Assembly: GCA_963921195.1 (NCBI GenBank) | Contig: OY992538.1 | Location: forward strand, 14,842,330 to 14,906,329 | DNA length: 64,000 bases | Origin: Pegoplata infirma | Lineage: Eukaryota; Arthropoda; Insecta; Diptera; Anthomyiidae | Direction of reading: 5' to 3' | Shown: piece after piece, positions 41,260 to 50,454 of the stretch | Layout of the letters: the number at the start of each line of letters is the position of its first letter | Numbering within the stretch: the stretch's first letter is position 1 | Position numbers and translations under genes: made by a program | Notes under the pieces: generated by a model | Seen by the model: the letters and a program-made list of their open reading frames with translations, nothing else | The model's database searches: none | What the model was told of the DNA's origin: nothing

Positions 41260-41931
41260 AAGAAAAAGAATGAAAAAAGTGCTTGTTCAGAATATCTCAG
41301 TTGCCGTGTCCATTGACAGAATATCAGAACCCAATATCCGCAGTCTAGCCCTTGAGAACGCTGGACAACAACAGACGTAATGTCCAGTTGTGTCCTCATC
41401 TTCAAAATAAACTGCACATATTGGGTCTGATAAACTTGTGCTTAATCGTTCAATTGAGTGAGCGCTCGTTTTCGTTCATTTCAGATAAAAGACCTTGTTC
41501 GTTCATATAGTTCAATCGCTCTTTGGTTGTTTTCGTTCAACAGTTCGTGAACGAATCATTTTGATATATCAAGTAATGACCAATTGAGCTGAAAGAACGA
41601 AAATACCTAACAGAGCTGAAATGAACGAACTGGATAAACCGATTTGTTAAGTGAATAGTTCAATTGAACTAGTTCGTTCGTGAACGACACAACTCTAATA
41701 GTGAGCCCCCTTCTTGTCTGGCCTAATCACAAAACATTTGGTATTCTTGAATGCCAACTCATTTAACCATCTTTCCAATAAAATTGTTTTCATATGAGAG
41801 TTGATCCAACGCATCAGCCATGTCAAGCCTATACCAATCAAGGGTTTCGGATTGCGAGGAATTGTATAGACGCCAAGATTTGTCAAAGAGTCGGCAATCT
41901 CGTTTTCCCGTATTCCCCTATGACCAGGAAC
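41260..41931 (-). pseudogene. Family A retrotransposon, RNase H C-terminal half and Cys-rich tail
   Basis: The frame from 41931 reads VPGHRGIRENEIADSLTNLG (RNase H His and last Asp present), then IGLTWLMRWINSHMK and RPDKKGAHY. After the repeat block 41431-41697, FEDEDTTGHYVCCCPAFSRA at 41410-41345 closes the ORF. The N-terminal half of the same domain is at 45788-46150, so the element 41932-45779 inserted within the RNase H domain; its duplication CCAGGAAC lies in the codons for VPG. The segment between KKGAHY and DEDTT is partly deleted. Confidence 0.85.
41431..41697. mobile_element. Possible hAT-like MITE with GTTCGTTCA repeats
   Basis: The right end CGTGAACGACACAACTCTA reads TAGAGTTGTGTCGTTCACG in reverse, a plausible hAT-type end. 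The left end TAAACTTGTGCTTAATCG is only weakly similar and no duplication is visible. The interior is packed with TTCGTTCA, GAGCTGAAAGAACGA and TTCAATTGAACTAG words. A deletion of the target at one side may have removed the duplication. Confidence 0.5.
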
Positions 41932-42394
41932 CATAGCTGTATTATTGATTTTTTTTATTTGGATTTTTTGGAAATAAATAAAATACTTTGATATTTTAGT
42001 TGGCTATCAAAAAATAAAATGTTTTGTTATTTTATTTATTTTGGTTTGAATAAAATAAAATTTTATTTTATTCAAATTCATAAAAATGAAATAATATTTC
42101 TTTCCAAAAAAATCAAATAATTTTTTCTGATTGCTTATTCAAACAAACAAAATAGATTTTTTCAAAATAATCAACAAAAATTTGTGATTTTTTTTGGTTA
42201 TTCACAAAAATTCAAATGAATAACGTATTATTTAAACAAAAAAAAGAAATATTCTTGAAAATTTTGTGTTTGAAAAATAATTTTGTTTTTATTTATTTTG
42301 CATTTTATTATACAGTAAAACACACAATTATTCTTACAAACCACTATTGTTTTATTGTTAGCTTGTTATTAAAGGTTTTTTTTACTAAAACATT

Positions 42395-42778
42395 AGGCTT
42401 GTTTTTTTTCAGACCGGATTAAGATTGGGATTTACTTTATTTATTGTAAAAATATGTCAAATCAAGTCCAGAATTTTTTTTTATATTTTTTTTTCTAAAT
42501 CTACATACAATTAGTAAATACATATAAACAGGTAAGAAACTAAGCGGTGTCCATAATGTAAAATGGTATAAATAAATCCAATTTAATCCTAGGATTTAAC
42601 TAAATTTAGTTTTTATACTTCAAATTTTTACCTTAGCTTAATTATGTTTTTATTTTATTATTGATAATAGGATGTAGATTCAGAAAAAAATTAAAAAAAA
42701 TTGTTTGGCCAGATTTGAACCTTTTTAAAGTAAAATAAAGTTATTCCAATATTGATTTAATGCAAAAAACAAGGCTAT
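42395..42778. mobile_element. Palindromic MITE, copy 2
   Basis: TAGGCTTGTTTTTTTTCAGACCGGATTAAG... to ...TGCAAAAAACAAGGCTA; the left two thirds is very like 15184-15572 ('aatcaagtccagaa', 'taatcctaggatt'), the right arm is more decayed. Confidence 0.7.
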
Positions 42779-42930
42779 TAATTAGAATATTTTTTTAATT
42801 TTTTCGCAAATTGATTTTTAATGTTTAAAAAATACTGTTAAAACGTTTTGCTATTGAAAATACACTACTTGAATAAACTTTTCGATATTTTTTTAAAACA
42901 ATAGACAGTCCTGAAAGGATGTATATTTAC

Positions 42931-43285
42931 TAGGGTGATTAGACCGGTTTTTCGAAACCGGTTTAAACCGGTTTTATGTGGCTTGCAACTTCCGAATTTT
43001 TAAAATCTTAACTATTTGAAAACCGGTTAGACCGGTTGGTTTACTGTCGAACCCCGGTTTTTATAAATCAACCTTTAAAAGCAGTTAAACTCGATTTTTT
43101 TAGTGTAAAGGTGTTAAAAAAAATCCCAAATGAATGAATACCAAGTAAAAAAAATAATTTCGCCTTGGCTGAATCCATAAATTTGAGTGTAAATCATTTC
43201 TGGATGTGGCAAATCTTTACATATAAAAAAAAATAAGCAAAAATTTTTAATGAACATTTTTGTCGACTATCAAAATTTTATTTTA
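42931..43285. repeat. AAACCGGTTT-rich block, possible element end
   Basis: TAGGGTGATTAGACCGGTTT at 42931 looks like a hAT-type end followed by repeated AAACCGGTTT and AACCGGTTAGACCGGTT words. Mirror-type words 'tcgaaaaccgggtttt' are at 44815-44840, but no matching TIR or duplication could be fixed. Confidence 0.5.
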
Positions 43286-44174
43286 CCCAGCTAGCAAGCA
43301 GACTCATTTTAGACTCTAAAATGGGCTCCAAAAATGTAACAAGAATTTCAAATTATTGTATGAAAGTGGTTCATCCAAAAGAGCCCTCTTTTTAGACTCC
43401 AAAATGACTCAAAAAAAATGATTCAAAAAGGGGAAATTTTTTCATACTTTGGAGCCTATTCGGAGTCAATTTGGAGTCTATTAAAAAAGTCTAGTTTTTT
43501 GTATTTTTTTTGTTTTGATTTAAAAATCAAAAAATGCGAAAATTTTTGTATATTTTGAAAATCTTTATTTATCTTACAAAAATTTGAAATTAAAAAACAT
43601 TTTAAATTATACATACACATAATAATTAAAAAACACAGCCACTTCCAACAGCAATGATATTTTTCCTCGGATCTTCTCAAACAGCAATTTTTCGTTCCCT
43701 TATTCTTCATTCATGCATTCTTAATTTCTTACAAACTTCCTTTTTTATTCCCGTTTATAATGGTATTTGCATACATACATATGTACAAAAAAAGTTTTGA
43801 AGAAATTTATTTTCTGACTTATAATTTATTTTGAAAGAAAAAATATTTTTAGGCTCCAAAAGAACCAGTTTTTTTGAGCCATTTTGGATGGCCCAAAAAA
43901 TTGTATAATTTTTTTAATTTTATGAGTCAGTTTGGACTGTTTTTTTTGACGAAACAATTTCCAAAATATTTAGGGTTTCTTTTAGACTCAAATCGCAAGG
44001 TTCAATATTGAATCCAAAAATTTAGTGTTTTTGGAAAAAATATTTGAAAACTCAAATAAAATGTGTTATTTTTAAATCTTTTTTGATTCCAAAAAATGAG
44101 GGCTCCTAAAACAATAATTTTTTAGATTAATTTAAGAGTCCTAATTATGAGTGCTCCGAAGTTTGTTGGGTGGG
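43286..44174. mobile_element. CCCAGC-ended element, copy V (TA duplication)
   Basis: 889 bp. Starts CCCAGCTAGCAAGCAGACTC, ends GTTTGTTGGGTGGG, flanked by TA (43284-43285, 44175-44176). Subterminal zones repeat 'agactcyaaaatggctc'/'ggagtctaaa' words in both orientations. The centre (43500-43780) is less repetitive. The 84-residue minus frame 43710-43456 has no known domain. Confidence 0.65.
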
Positions 44175-44219
44175 TAAGTAATTTTTTAATGTTTGCTAGT
44201 TATTTTTTTTTTAATAAAA

Positions 44220-44870
44220 AATGTTTGCAGTAAAAAATATTCCATTGAAGTTTGAACATTTTTTAAATGCTTTTTATAAAATTTCAATTGTATTTAAAAA
44301 ATTTCGGTTTGTATTTCAAAATTTCCATTGGTTTTTTAAATTTTTCTTTTGTATTTCAAAAATTTCTATGCTTTTCAAAAATTCCTTTTGTTTTCAAAAT
44401 TTTTCATTGATATTCCAAATTCTCTAAACGCTTTTAAGAAATTTTCATTTTTATATCAGAAATTTTCATTTGCATTACAATTTGTAGAAATGAAATCCTC
44501 TAAAATACAATTGGTAATTTTTGAAACGTAAATGAATTTCCGAAACATAAATGAAATACATATAAATAAAATTGAACATTTCTAAAACGTATTTAAAAAT
44601 TTCTGAAATATAATTGCAAATTTCTTAAATACAAATTGTATTTTCTGAAGTAATATTGGAAATGGTGATATAAAGTACCAATTTTTTCGAAACACCGACA
44701 AATCTCTGCTTTATATTGGCCGTAATAAATATTTTTTGCCTTATTTTGCAAAAAAAACGAAAAAACGGGTTCATTCGGTTTTTTGTCAATTTAAAAAAAC
44801 GCTGATTTTCGAACTATTCGAAAACCGGGTTTTAAAATTTCGTAAGGGTCTTTAGATTAAAGACATCGTC
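44220..44870. repeat. AAATTTCTGAAATAC simple repeat and ACCGGG words
   Basis: 44260-44640 is the same unit as 20220-20700 (TTGTATTTCAAAAATTTCC then its complement). 44690-44850 holds 'cgaaaaaacgggttc' and 'tcgaaaaccgggtttt'. The Phe-rich frames here are the repeat only. Confidence 0.6.
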
Positions 44871-45009
44871 ACCCAAAACTTTGTTTTTTTATATGTAAGT
44901 GAATTAAGAAAAAAATTTGTATATAATAATTATCAGATATCATTCCATTTCGCAAGAACTTCTTCTGACATAGAAATATTTTATTTAATTTTGCATTTGT
45001 TCAGATGTT

Positions 45010-45255
45010 GAAATATGATCCGATTTGGCCCATTTTCGTACATAACCAGCCTTAGACCATAAGACATATTTCTGACAAATTTCCGCAGTCTAGCTCTTTT
45101 AGTTGGGACTGCATCATGTCTTCCACAAACAAACGGACGGACATCTGTAGAATGTGTTACAATCTATCTCTAATCAATAACATATATTGTATAGTCTGTT
45201 AGATGGATATTTCGATTCATTACACACGGAATGACAAAGTGAGTATAGTCCTTTT
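45010..45255 (-). mobile_element. Mini-me-like type II fragment (inverted)
   Basis: The minus strand reads 'ctatactcactttgtcattccg' (45250), an interrupted TA-like stretch, 'gtccgtccgtttg' (45135) and then 'atgggccaaatcgg'. This is the same order as 25475-25715 in the complete type II copy. Confidence 0.65.
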
Positions 45256-45787
45256 AAACCAACCTCTAAAAATCGCCTTTTTTCAGATTTTTATACTTTT
45301 GTTAAAAAAAATAAAAGTTTTTATATCTGCACTTGGAATTTCCTAAATTACAACTTAACTTTTCTGAATTTCAATGGACTTTATTAAATTACAATTTATA
45401 AGAACCTGACATCAAAACAAAACTGTGTTGTAAGAATAATTTTGTGTTTCTCTGTACAAAATAAATGAAATAGATTTTTTTTCAAACACAAAATTTTCAA
45501 GAATATTTATTTTTTGTTGTTTGAATAATACGTTATTTATTTGAATTTTTGTGAATAACCAAAAAAAATCACAAATTTTTGTTGATTATTTTGAAAAATT
45601 ATATTTTGTTTGTTTGAATAAAAAAAATCAGAAAAAATTATTCGATTTTTCGTTATTCAAATAAAATCAAAATAAATATTATTCATTTTCAAATATTTAA
45701 ATAATCTGTTATTTGATTATTTTTGAAAAAATATTGTTATTTATTCATTTCGTTATTTCAATCATAGCATACAGCTATGCCAGGAAC

Positions 45788-46254
45788 CAACAGAAGACTG
45801 ACGCTTTTCCCTCATGAGACCTCATTGAGTCTGCGTCTATATTCCTGGACCATTTTAGATGAAATGACTGAAGATTCAAGTGCAATAAGAGTAGCCTGGC
45901 TGTCACTGTAGGTAATCACTCTCCTATTTTTTAATCTGTTTCCAATTATCAAGGTCGTCACTTCCAAAATAGCAAATACTTCAGTCTGAAATACTTTCCT
46001 CATAGAAATATAGCAATTGGTCGGATCGTCCAAATACCATCCAGACCCAGAGCCATTTAAGGTACTGGATCCATCCGTGTAATTTTTCAATAGGGCTGCT
46101 GAGTTGCCCCAGTCTTCCCTGTAGTCCTGAAACTGTGTAGTCCTAAAACTGTGTGCTTTGTCGATGACTCGTCCTTTGGTAGCATAATTTAGCTACGTGT
46201 ACCGTTTAGGAGTTTTTCTCTCCCAAAAAGGGTGAGGCTACAAACCCTGAAAAC
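45788..46254 (-). pseudogene. Family A retrotransposon, RNase H N-terminal half
   Basis: The 92-residue frame 46090-45812 contains NYTDGSSTLNGSGSGWYLDD (first catalytic Asp), VFQTEVFAILE (catalytic Glu) and ITYSDSQATLIALES (catalytic Asp), the three N-terminal carboxylates of an RNase H, and runs towards RRRLNEVS where a TGA stop follows. Upstream, 46090-46150 reads ...REDW... as at 50385-50400. Together with 41260-41931 this is one RNase H domain split by the element 41932-45779. The active-site residues are preserved although the gene is broken. Confidence 0.88.
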
Positions 46255-47461
46255 TAGCGTTTCTTTCGGAACGTTTGAGTCGTTCTATTCACTAATTTGG
46301 TGTAAGCAAAGTGGTTGCTCTATATATTTCCAAGGCATTTGATCGTGTGTGGTAGTGGTTTCTCTCGATTTATACCGAGCTTTCTCAGAGACCGCTCTAT
46401 ACGTGTTGTTAAAGATGAATTCTCATCGGATGAGTTTCATTTTAATGCAGGTGTACCGCAAGGCTTTGACCGAATTTACATAAGGCAATTTTAATTGCGG
46501 CAATTCTGATTTTCTAGTGTATCAGAGAGAGAGGGAAGAAACTTAGATCTCTCTCTGATACACGATAAAATCAGAATTGCCACAATTAAAATTGCCTAAT
46601 GTAAATACGGTCTTTGTTCGTTCTCCTATACATTTTCTTCTTTTTATTAATGACCTTCTGGGTCTAACTTCCAACCCTATCTATTCTTTAGCAGATGACA
46701 TCAACATTTGTTATTCATTTTCCTTTAATCATAGACCAAGCCTTACTGAGGTTGAAGCTATGAGGCAGATCATGAATGACATAACCTAACAACAATCTCC
46801 GAGTGAGATCTTGCGAATAAGATCGATTTTCATGCTCGTAAGACCCAATGTTGTATGTTGACCCACAGACGGATTGAGGAATCAGTGTCATCTGTATTCA
46901 TGGGAGGTATAGCTATTGAGGAATCAGACACTCTTGATGTTCTATCCAATGAAAATCCAATGTGATGTTCGTTGAAACCAATAAGTTTTTCAAGTATCGA
47001 AAGAAGCATTCAAGTGTCTTGGTTTCGTAAAACGGTATAAGAATTACTTCACTCCGCCTATATCCGACCGAAAATGGATGTCTTGGCATGTCTTGGCAAG
47101 TGCTTCAATGTCTATCTTGAAGCTTCTGGATCGAATGCAAAAAAAAGTTCTTTAAAGCTCATCAATAGCAGTAGGGTATCCAGCTCTATGGACTCATTAG
47201 AGTACCATCGAAATGTGAATTGTGCGTTATTGTTCTATCGATATTACCACGTTAAGACGCGGGTGCATGTCCGTAGTGCTCGCTTTCCAGCAGATCACAT
47301 CCGTTCATTGTCGACTGCCCATTGTATCGCACAACGCATTAATGAGAAAATTCGTTTCTTGAACTAGCATTAAATGGAATAAACTTCCAGCAAAGGCTTT
47401 CCAGTCAGCTACAATTTAGAAAAGTGCAAATTAAATATTCACAAACAATACCCCCTAAGGC
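46255..47461 (+). pseudogene. Family C retrotransposon, reverse transcriptase domain
   Basis: Plus-strand translation in order: FLSERLSRSIH, SKVVALYISKAFDRVW (motif A region), RSIRVVVKDEFSS, FNAGVPQG (46451-46466), then after the insertion 46468-46612 PIHFLLFINDLLGLTSNPIY, YSLADDINICYSF (catalytic box ADD at about 46690), RPSLTEVEAMRQIMNDIT, and finally KKSSLKLINSSRVSSSMDSL and NCALLFYRYYH to 47367. This is a jockey-type polymerase without an RNase H domain. There are several frameshifts and stops and no endonuclease, so it is a 5'-truncated dead copy. It abuts family A on the left and family B on the right, both in the opposite direction. Confidence 0.88.
46468..46612. mobile_element. 145-bp hairpin MITE (GACCGWATTTAC)
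   Basis: TIR GACCGAATTTACATAAGGC / (reverse complement) GACCGTATTTACATTAGGC, TTT on each side (46465-46467, 46613-46615). The whole element is one hairpin: 'gtgtatcagagagaga' and 'tctctctctgatacac' meet round a 13-bp loop. Removing it rejoins the conserved reverse transcriptase GVPQG segment to PIHFLLFIND. Confidence 0.88.
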
Positions 47462-48445
47462 AGTGTCCAATAATTACAGAAAACACCGTCAAAATGTCTC
47501 CTCAAAGCCGTATATTATGCTTCTAAATTTCTATTGACATATCAACACATTCCAATTTCATTGGAACATGTAAGTTAGTTTCCAGTGTTGCAAGCTTTGC
47601 ACTTCCCTGGTATGTCTCTGTGCCTTGGGACCCATATAAGTCGTATGTCAAACTGCTTGGTCATGTTATTAAAAGACGCGTGGCAGTTAAGAGCAGATCT
47701 TGTTTTCAGAAACATTGAATCTAGGGAATTCACCCTTGCTTGACAGTCAGAATATATATTTAATGCGGTTGAAGGCAATGAATTACATTTCAACGAGCCA
47801 GCCACTTCCTTTATTGGCAGCATCTTTGCCTGTTAAACACTGCAATGATCTGGAAATCATCGAGCCAGGTTCAACCCGAGCTCTTCCGAATAGACTCCGC
47901 CAACTTGATCGTGTAGCTTCGATCCATCTGTATTAAAATTTATAGAAGCTCTACTACCCAGAATTCCTCGCATCCAAGACTCCCTGGATGGTATCATAGG
48001 GGTAATGTGACCCTAAAAAAGGCTCATAGACGGAACGCAGTCCATATTTTGTAGTACTTTTATCTTTTTTAAGATCGCGCTATGTCCACAATCGCTGCTA
48101 ATGTAGCCGTAGGTGTAGTACGAAGAGCTTCAGTGATACACGTTGACGACATGCTCTGTACCTTCGTTATAAAAACACAGTTCCTTTTTTATCTCTAAGC
48201 AGGCCATCAAACAATAATTTCAAACAGCTCCATGTGGTGTGCCCCTATTGACAAATTCTGTTGGCAAATATATTTTCCACCATCAAAACGATCCCATCCT
48301 TCACTCCAAGACCAGACAATTCCACCTGGGATGACATTATTAAAAGCCCCTTCGAAATGAAGAAAGGCCACCATTGTGTACTCCTTTACCGAAAGCGGTT
48401 TTTCGATGGTACCAAGGTGCTCATGAAGAGCTGTTTACGAACACG
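47462..48445 (-). pseudogene. Family B retrotransposon, reverse transcriptase and RNase H remains
   Basis: Right to left: VAFLHFEGAFNNVIPG near 48375 (motif A style FLDIEGAFNN of R1/I/LOA-type polymerases), VNRGTPHGAV near 48240 (GTPQG motif with H for Q), then RNase H pieces NTDGSKLHDQV near 47930, MLPIKEVAG (47823) and YSDCQA, LIWVPRHRDIPGKCKA. The polymerase (Y/F)ADD box is deleted between 48240 and 48180. Many stops. The closest relative in the window is 50455-52134. Confidence 0.8.
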
Positions 48446-48821
48446 TGTTAAAATATAAAAAACAAAATCTCAGAGTCTTTTTCTCATTAGAAACCCTATT
48501 TTGGACGTAACCAAACCAGTGAAAGAGTCGGCTGGGGAAAATAATCTTGAAGGGATTTATATTCAGGTGATCACTCATACAGTAATGAATGGGCACAGAC
48601 TATATACAGGCTGTCGAGTTTTATAAAAAAAAATGGGGAAAAACTTAGCGGTTTTAGGAGAAACGCATCAGTGTTTAGCTGGTTTTAAGATAGCATGGCA
48701 ACACTTTCTAAAAATTAGAAGTGAGTGAAACAATAAATTGTCATCTATGTTTCTTATTGCGCGTTATATTACCTTTCTCTTTCTAACCTAATTAGTAGAA
48801 TAAATTGAAAAAATTAGCCAT
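48446..48821. other. Sequence between family B and the candidate exon; possible splice acceptor
   Basis: 48475-48700 is not recognised apart from one GTCTC-type word near 48466. 48755-48793 is pyrimidine-rich ('attacctttctctttctaacctaattag'), with a branch-point-like CTAAC/CTAAT followed by AG at about 48793, a plausible 3' splice site for the frame that opens at 48822. This is only a pattern match. Confidence 0.3.
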
Positions 48822-49088
48822 ATGGTTAAAGACAACTTGTTTGAGACCTATGGGGGTGGTTTTGATGTCTCCGATTCTAGGCTGATGGGAGATGCATCTG
48901 GCATCATTGAAATCGAATCCGGTAACGAATGCGATTTCTGTAATAACACGGAAGACAAAGCCAATGTCACAGTGGGTAATATTCAGGTCGAAGCCTATAC
49001 AATAAAAAATGCGGAGAGTTTTGTTGCCTCCGATTCAGAGCTGATGGAAGATATATTCGGCTTATTCGAAAGCAAATATAGACACTAA
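48822..49088 (+). CDS. Hypothetical acidic 88-residue frame, possible 3' exon
   Basis: Not recognised. The ATG at 48822 opens 88 codons ending TAA at 49086-49088. Composition is less A+T-biased than the surroundings and not low complexity; the product is acidic, with a CDFC pair at about residues 37-40. Two stretches look alike: SDSRLMGDASGIIEIES (residues 17-33) and SDSELMEDIFGLFES (residues 70-84), suggesting an internal repeat. Upstream is a splice-acceptor-like tract. Downstream, 'aaataaataaa' at 49150-49162 could be a poly(A) signal about 65 bp past the stop. It lies in the quietest part of the window. It may be the last exon of a host gene, a retroposed fragment, or chance; no function is proposed. 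Confidence 0.35.
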   Translation: MVKDNLFETYGGGFDVSDSRLMGDASGIIEIESGNECDFCNNTEDKANVTVGNIQVEAYTIKNAESFVASDSELMEDIFGLFESKYRH

Positions 49089-50129
49089 CGCGACCTCGTG
49101 ATAACACAGAGGACCCATCATGGTAGTGGAAAGAATGGTGTGGTTTCTACAAATAAATAAATCGGACATCGTTTAACTTTTGATGTGTTTTTAGTTTAAC
49201 TCCGTATTATTCATTAGAGCAGTGGTGCACACACACATACTATAACGTTTATGCTTGTGTGGTAATAGCTAGCGAAAAGTCAAGCAAGCAACAGAATTTT
49301 ATTGTGTACGTGTATTGACAGCGCACAAGCAGCATTTATTAGCCTATTCCCGCGGGAATAGGAATTACAAAAATGCACGACACGGCATTGTAGCAATAAA
49401 ATAATTTGCAATAAGAAAACTGTCAAATATTGGTAAAATGGGATTACGAGACTTTTTCTAGTTATTTGACAAGGTTTTTTTTTTGAGTGCAGGACAAAGA
49501 AAAAAATAGTAGTAATTAAATTTTGCATAAAAAACTATTTCAATGAATTCTTTCAAAACTCTGGCCACATAGCAAAGTAACCAACCAAGGTAAAAAGCCA
49601 TGAAGTTGTTGTGGTTGTTGTTTGTTCTTGTGGTGGACCAGATTTAGAATATGCAACATTTCTTAAAGATGTTGACATTTTACAGCTTAAAAAATATACC
49701 GACTTTGTTGCTTTAAACTAAACTAAAAAAAAAAAAGTCGCAAGCCTGGCTTTTACTAGTCAAATGTTTTGGGTGCTGCTTAAACGTCCACCACTACCGT
49801 TTCGTTTTGTATTTTTTTTTATTATTTCTTCCAATGTGGATTTTCTCAATGTTATTGGTGTTGTTGTTGTTTTTCCATATGCCCGTTCGTTCATACATGG
49901 ATATTTGTGGTAAAATTTATCCATCCATAAGTAGGTATCTATGCATCCATGTGTGTTTATGCTGTTATGAATATTTTAAGAGACTGGGACGAAATTTATA
50001 AAATCTATGAATTACAGTGTTTGATAGGGAACTGGAATAACATTTTTAAAAAAAGTTTTATTCCCGTTTTTTACTAACGTGTTTTTATGATTGTAAAGCC
50101 CTGAAATTTGGAATGTAAATTCACCTATT
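49089..50129. other. Largely unique sequence, no gene seen
   Basis: Contains the possible poly(A) signal at 49150-49162, a perfect 20-bp palindrome at 49343-49362, GTTGTTGTGGTTGTTGTTTG words at 49600-49640 and (TTGTTG)n near 49860. Short frames have no known domains. Probably intergenic or intronic. Confidence 0.4.
49343..49362. repeat. Perfect 20-bp palindrome CCTATTCCCGCGGGAATAGG
   Basis: A complete dyad with a G+C core in an A+T-rich setting. It could be a transcription-factor site or the residue of an element end; nothing nearby decides. Confidence 0.6.
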
Positions 50130-50454
50130 GAAAAGAAGATCCACTTAGGCCATCTCTACTACAGATACTGATTCTCCTATCGCTTCATCTGTTTTCAATT
50201 ATCCAAGTCGCAACGTTTAAAATATCTTCAGTCTGAAAGAATGTTGCCATTTTGCCCACAGCATGAGAGTATTTGGTTTCGTCATCCAAATACCAACCTG
50301 ATCCAGAACCAGCTGAGGTACTGAAACCTTCCGTATTGAAAATATCAAAGTAATTTCTGAGAAGTTTATCTGGATTGCACCAGTCTTCCCTGCTAGGAAA
50401 GTTTACACTGAACTTTCTACTAAACTCTATGCATGGCGTCACACAGTGAATCGA
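50130..50454 (-). pseudogene. Family A retrotransposon, RNase H N-terminal fragment
   Basis: The 85-residue frame 50442-50185 contains FPSREDWCNPDKLLRNY, then SAGSGSGWYLDDETKYSHA and FFQTEDILNVATWIIENR, matching 45788-46150. The first catalytic Asp region (YTDGS) is altered to NTEGF. Truncated on both sides and joined head-on to the tail of family B. Confidence 0.8.

Larger units (their letters stand above)
41932..45779. mobile_element. 3.85-kb hAT-like element with long TIRs
   Basis: Ends CATAGCTGTATTATTG and (reverse complement) CATAGCTGTATGCTATG, perfect 8-bp duplication CCAGGAAC (41924-41931, 45780-45787). About 350 bp at each end is mirrored: 'gaataacgtattattta', 'ttcttgaaaattttgtgtttgaa' and many TTCAAATAAA words at 42000-42290 recur inverted at 45450-45740. 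Inside lie the palindromic MITE copy 42395-42778, an ACCGGTTT-rich block, 43286-44174 and a mini-me fragment at 45010-45255. No transposase. Confidence 0.88.

Noticed and set aside
41431..41697. hAT-like insertion with 8-bp duplication
   Set aside because: No matching octamer at the two sides and only one convincing end; listed at reduced confidence without a duplication claim.
49196..49240. GAGCAGTGGTGCACAC as a hAT-type end
   Set aside because: No inverted partner or duplication within range.
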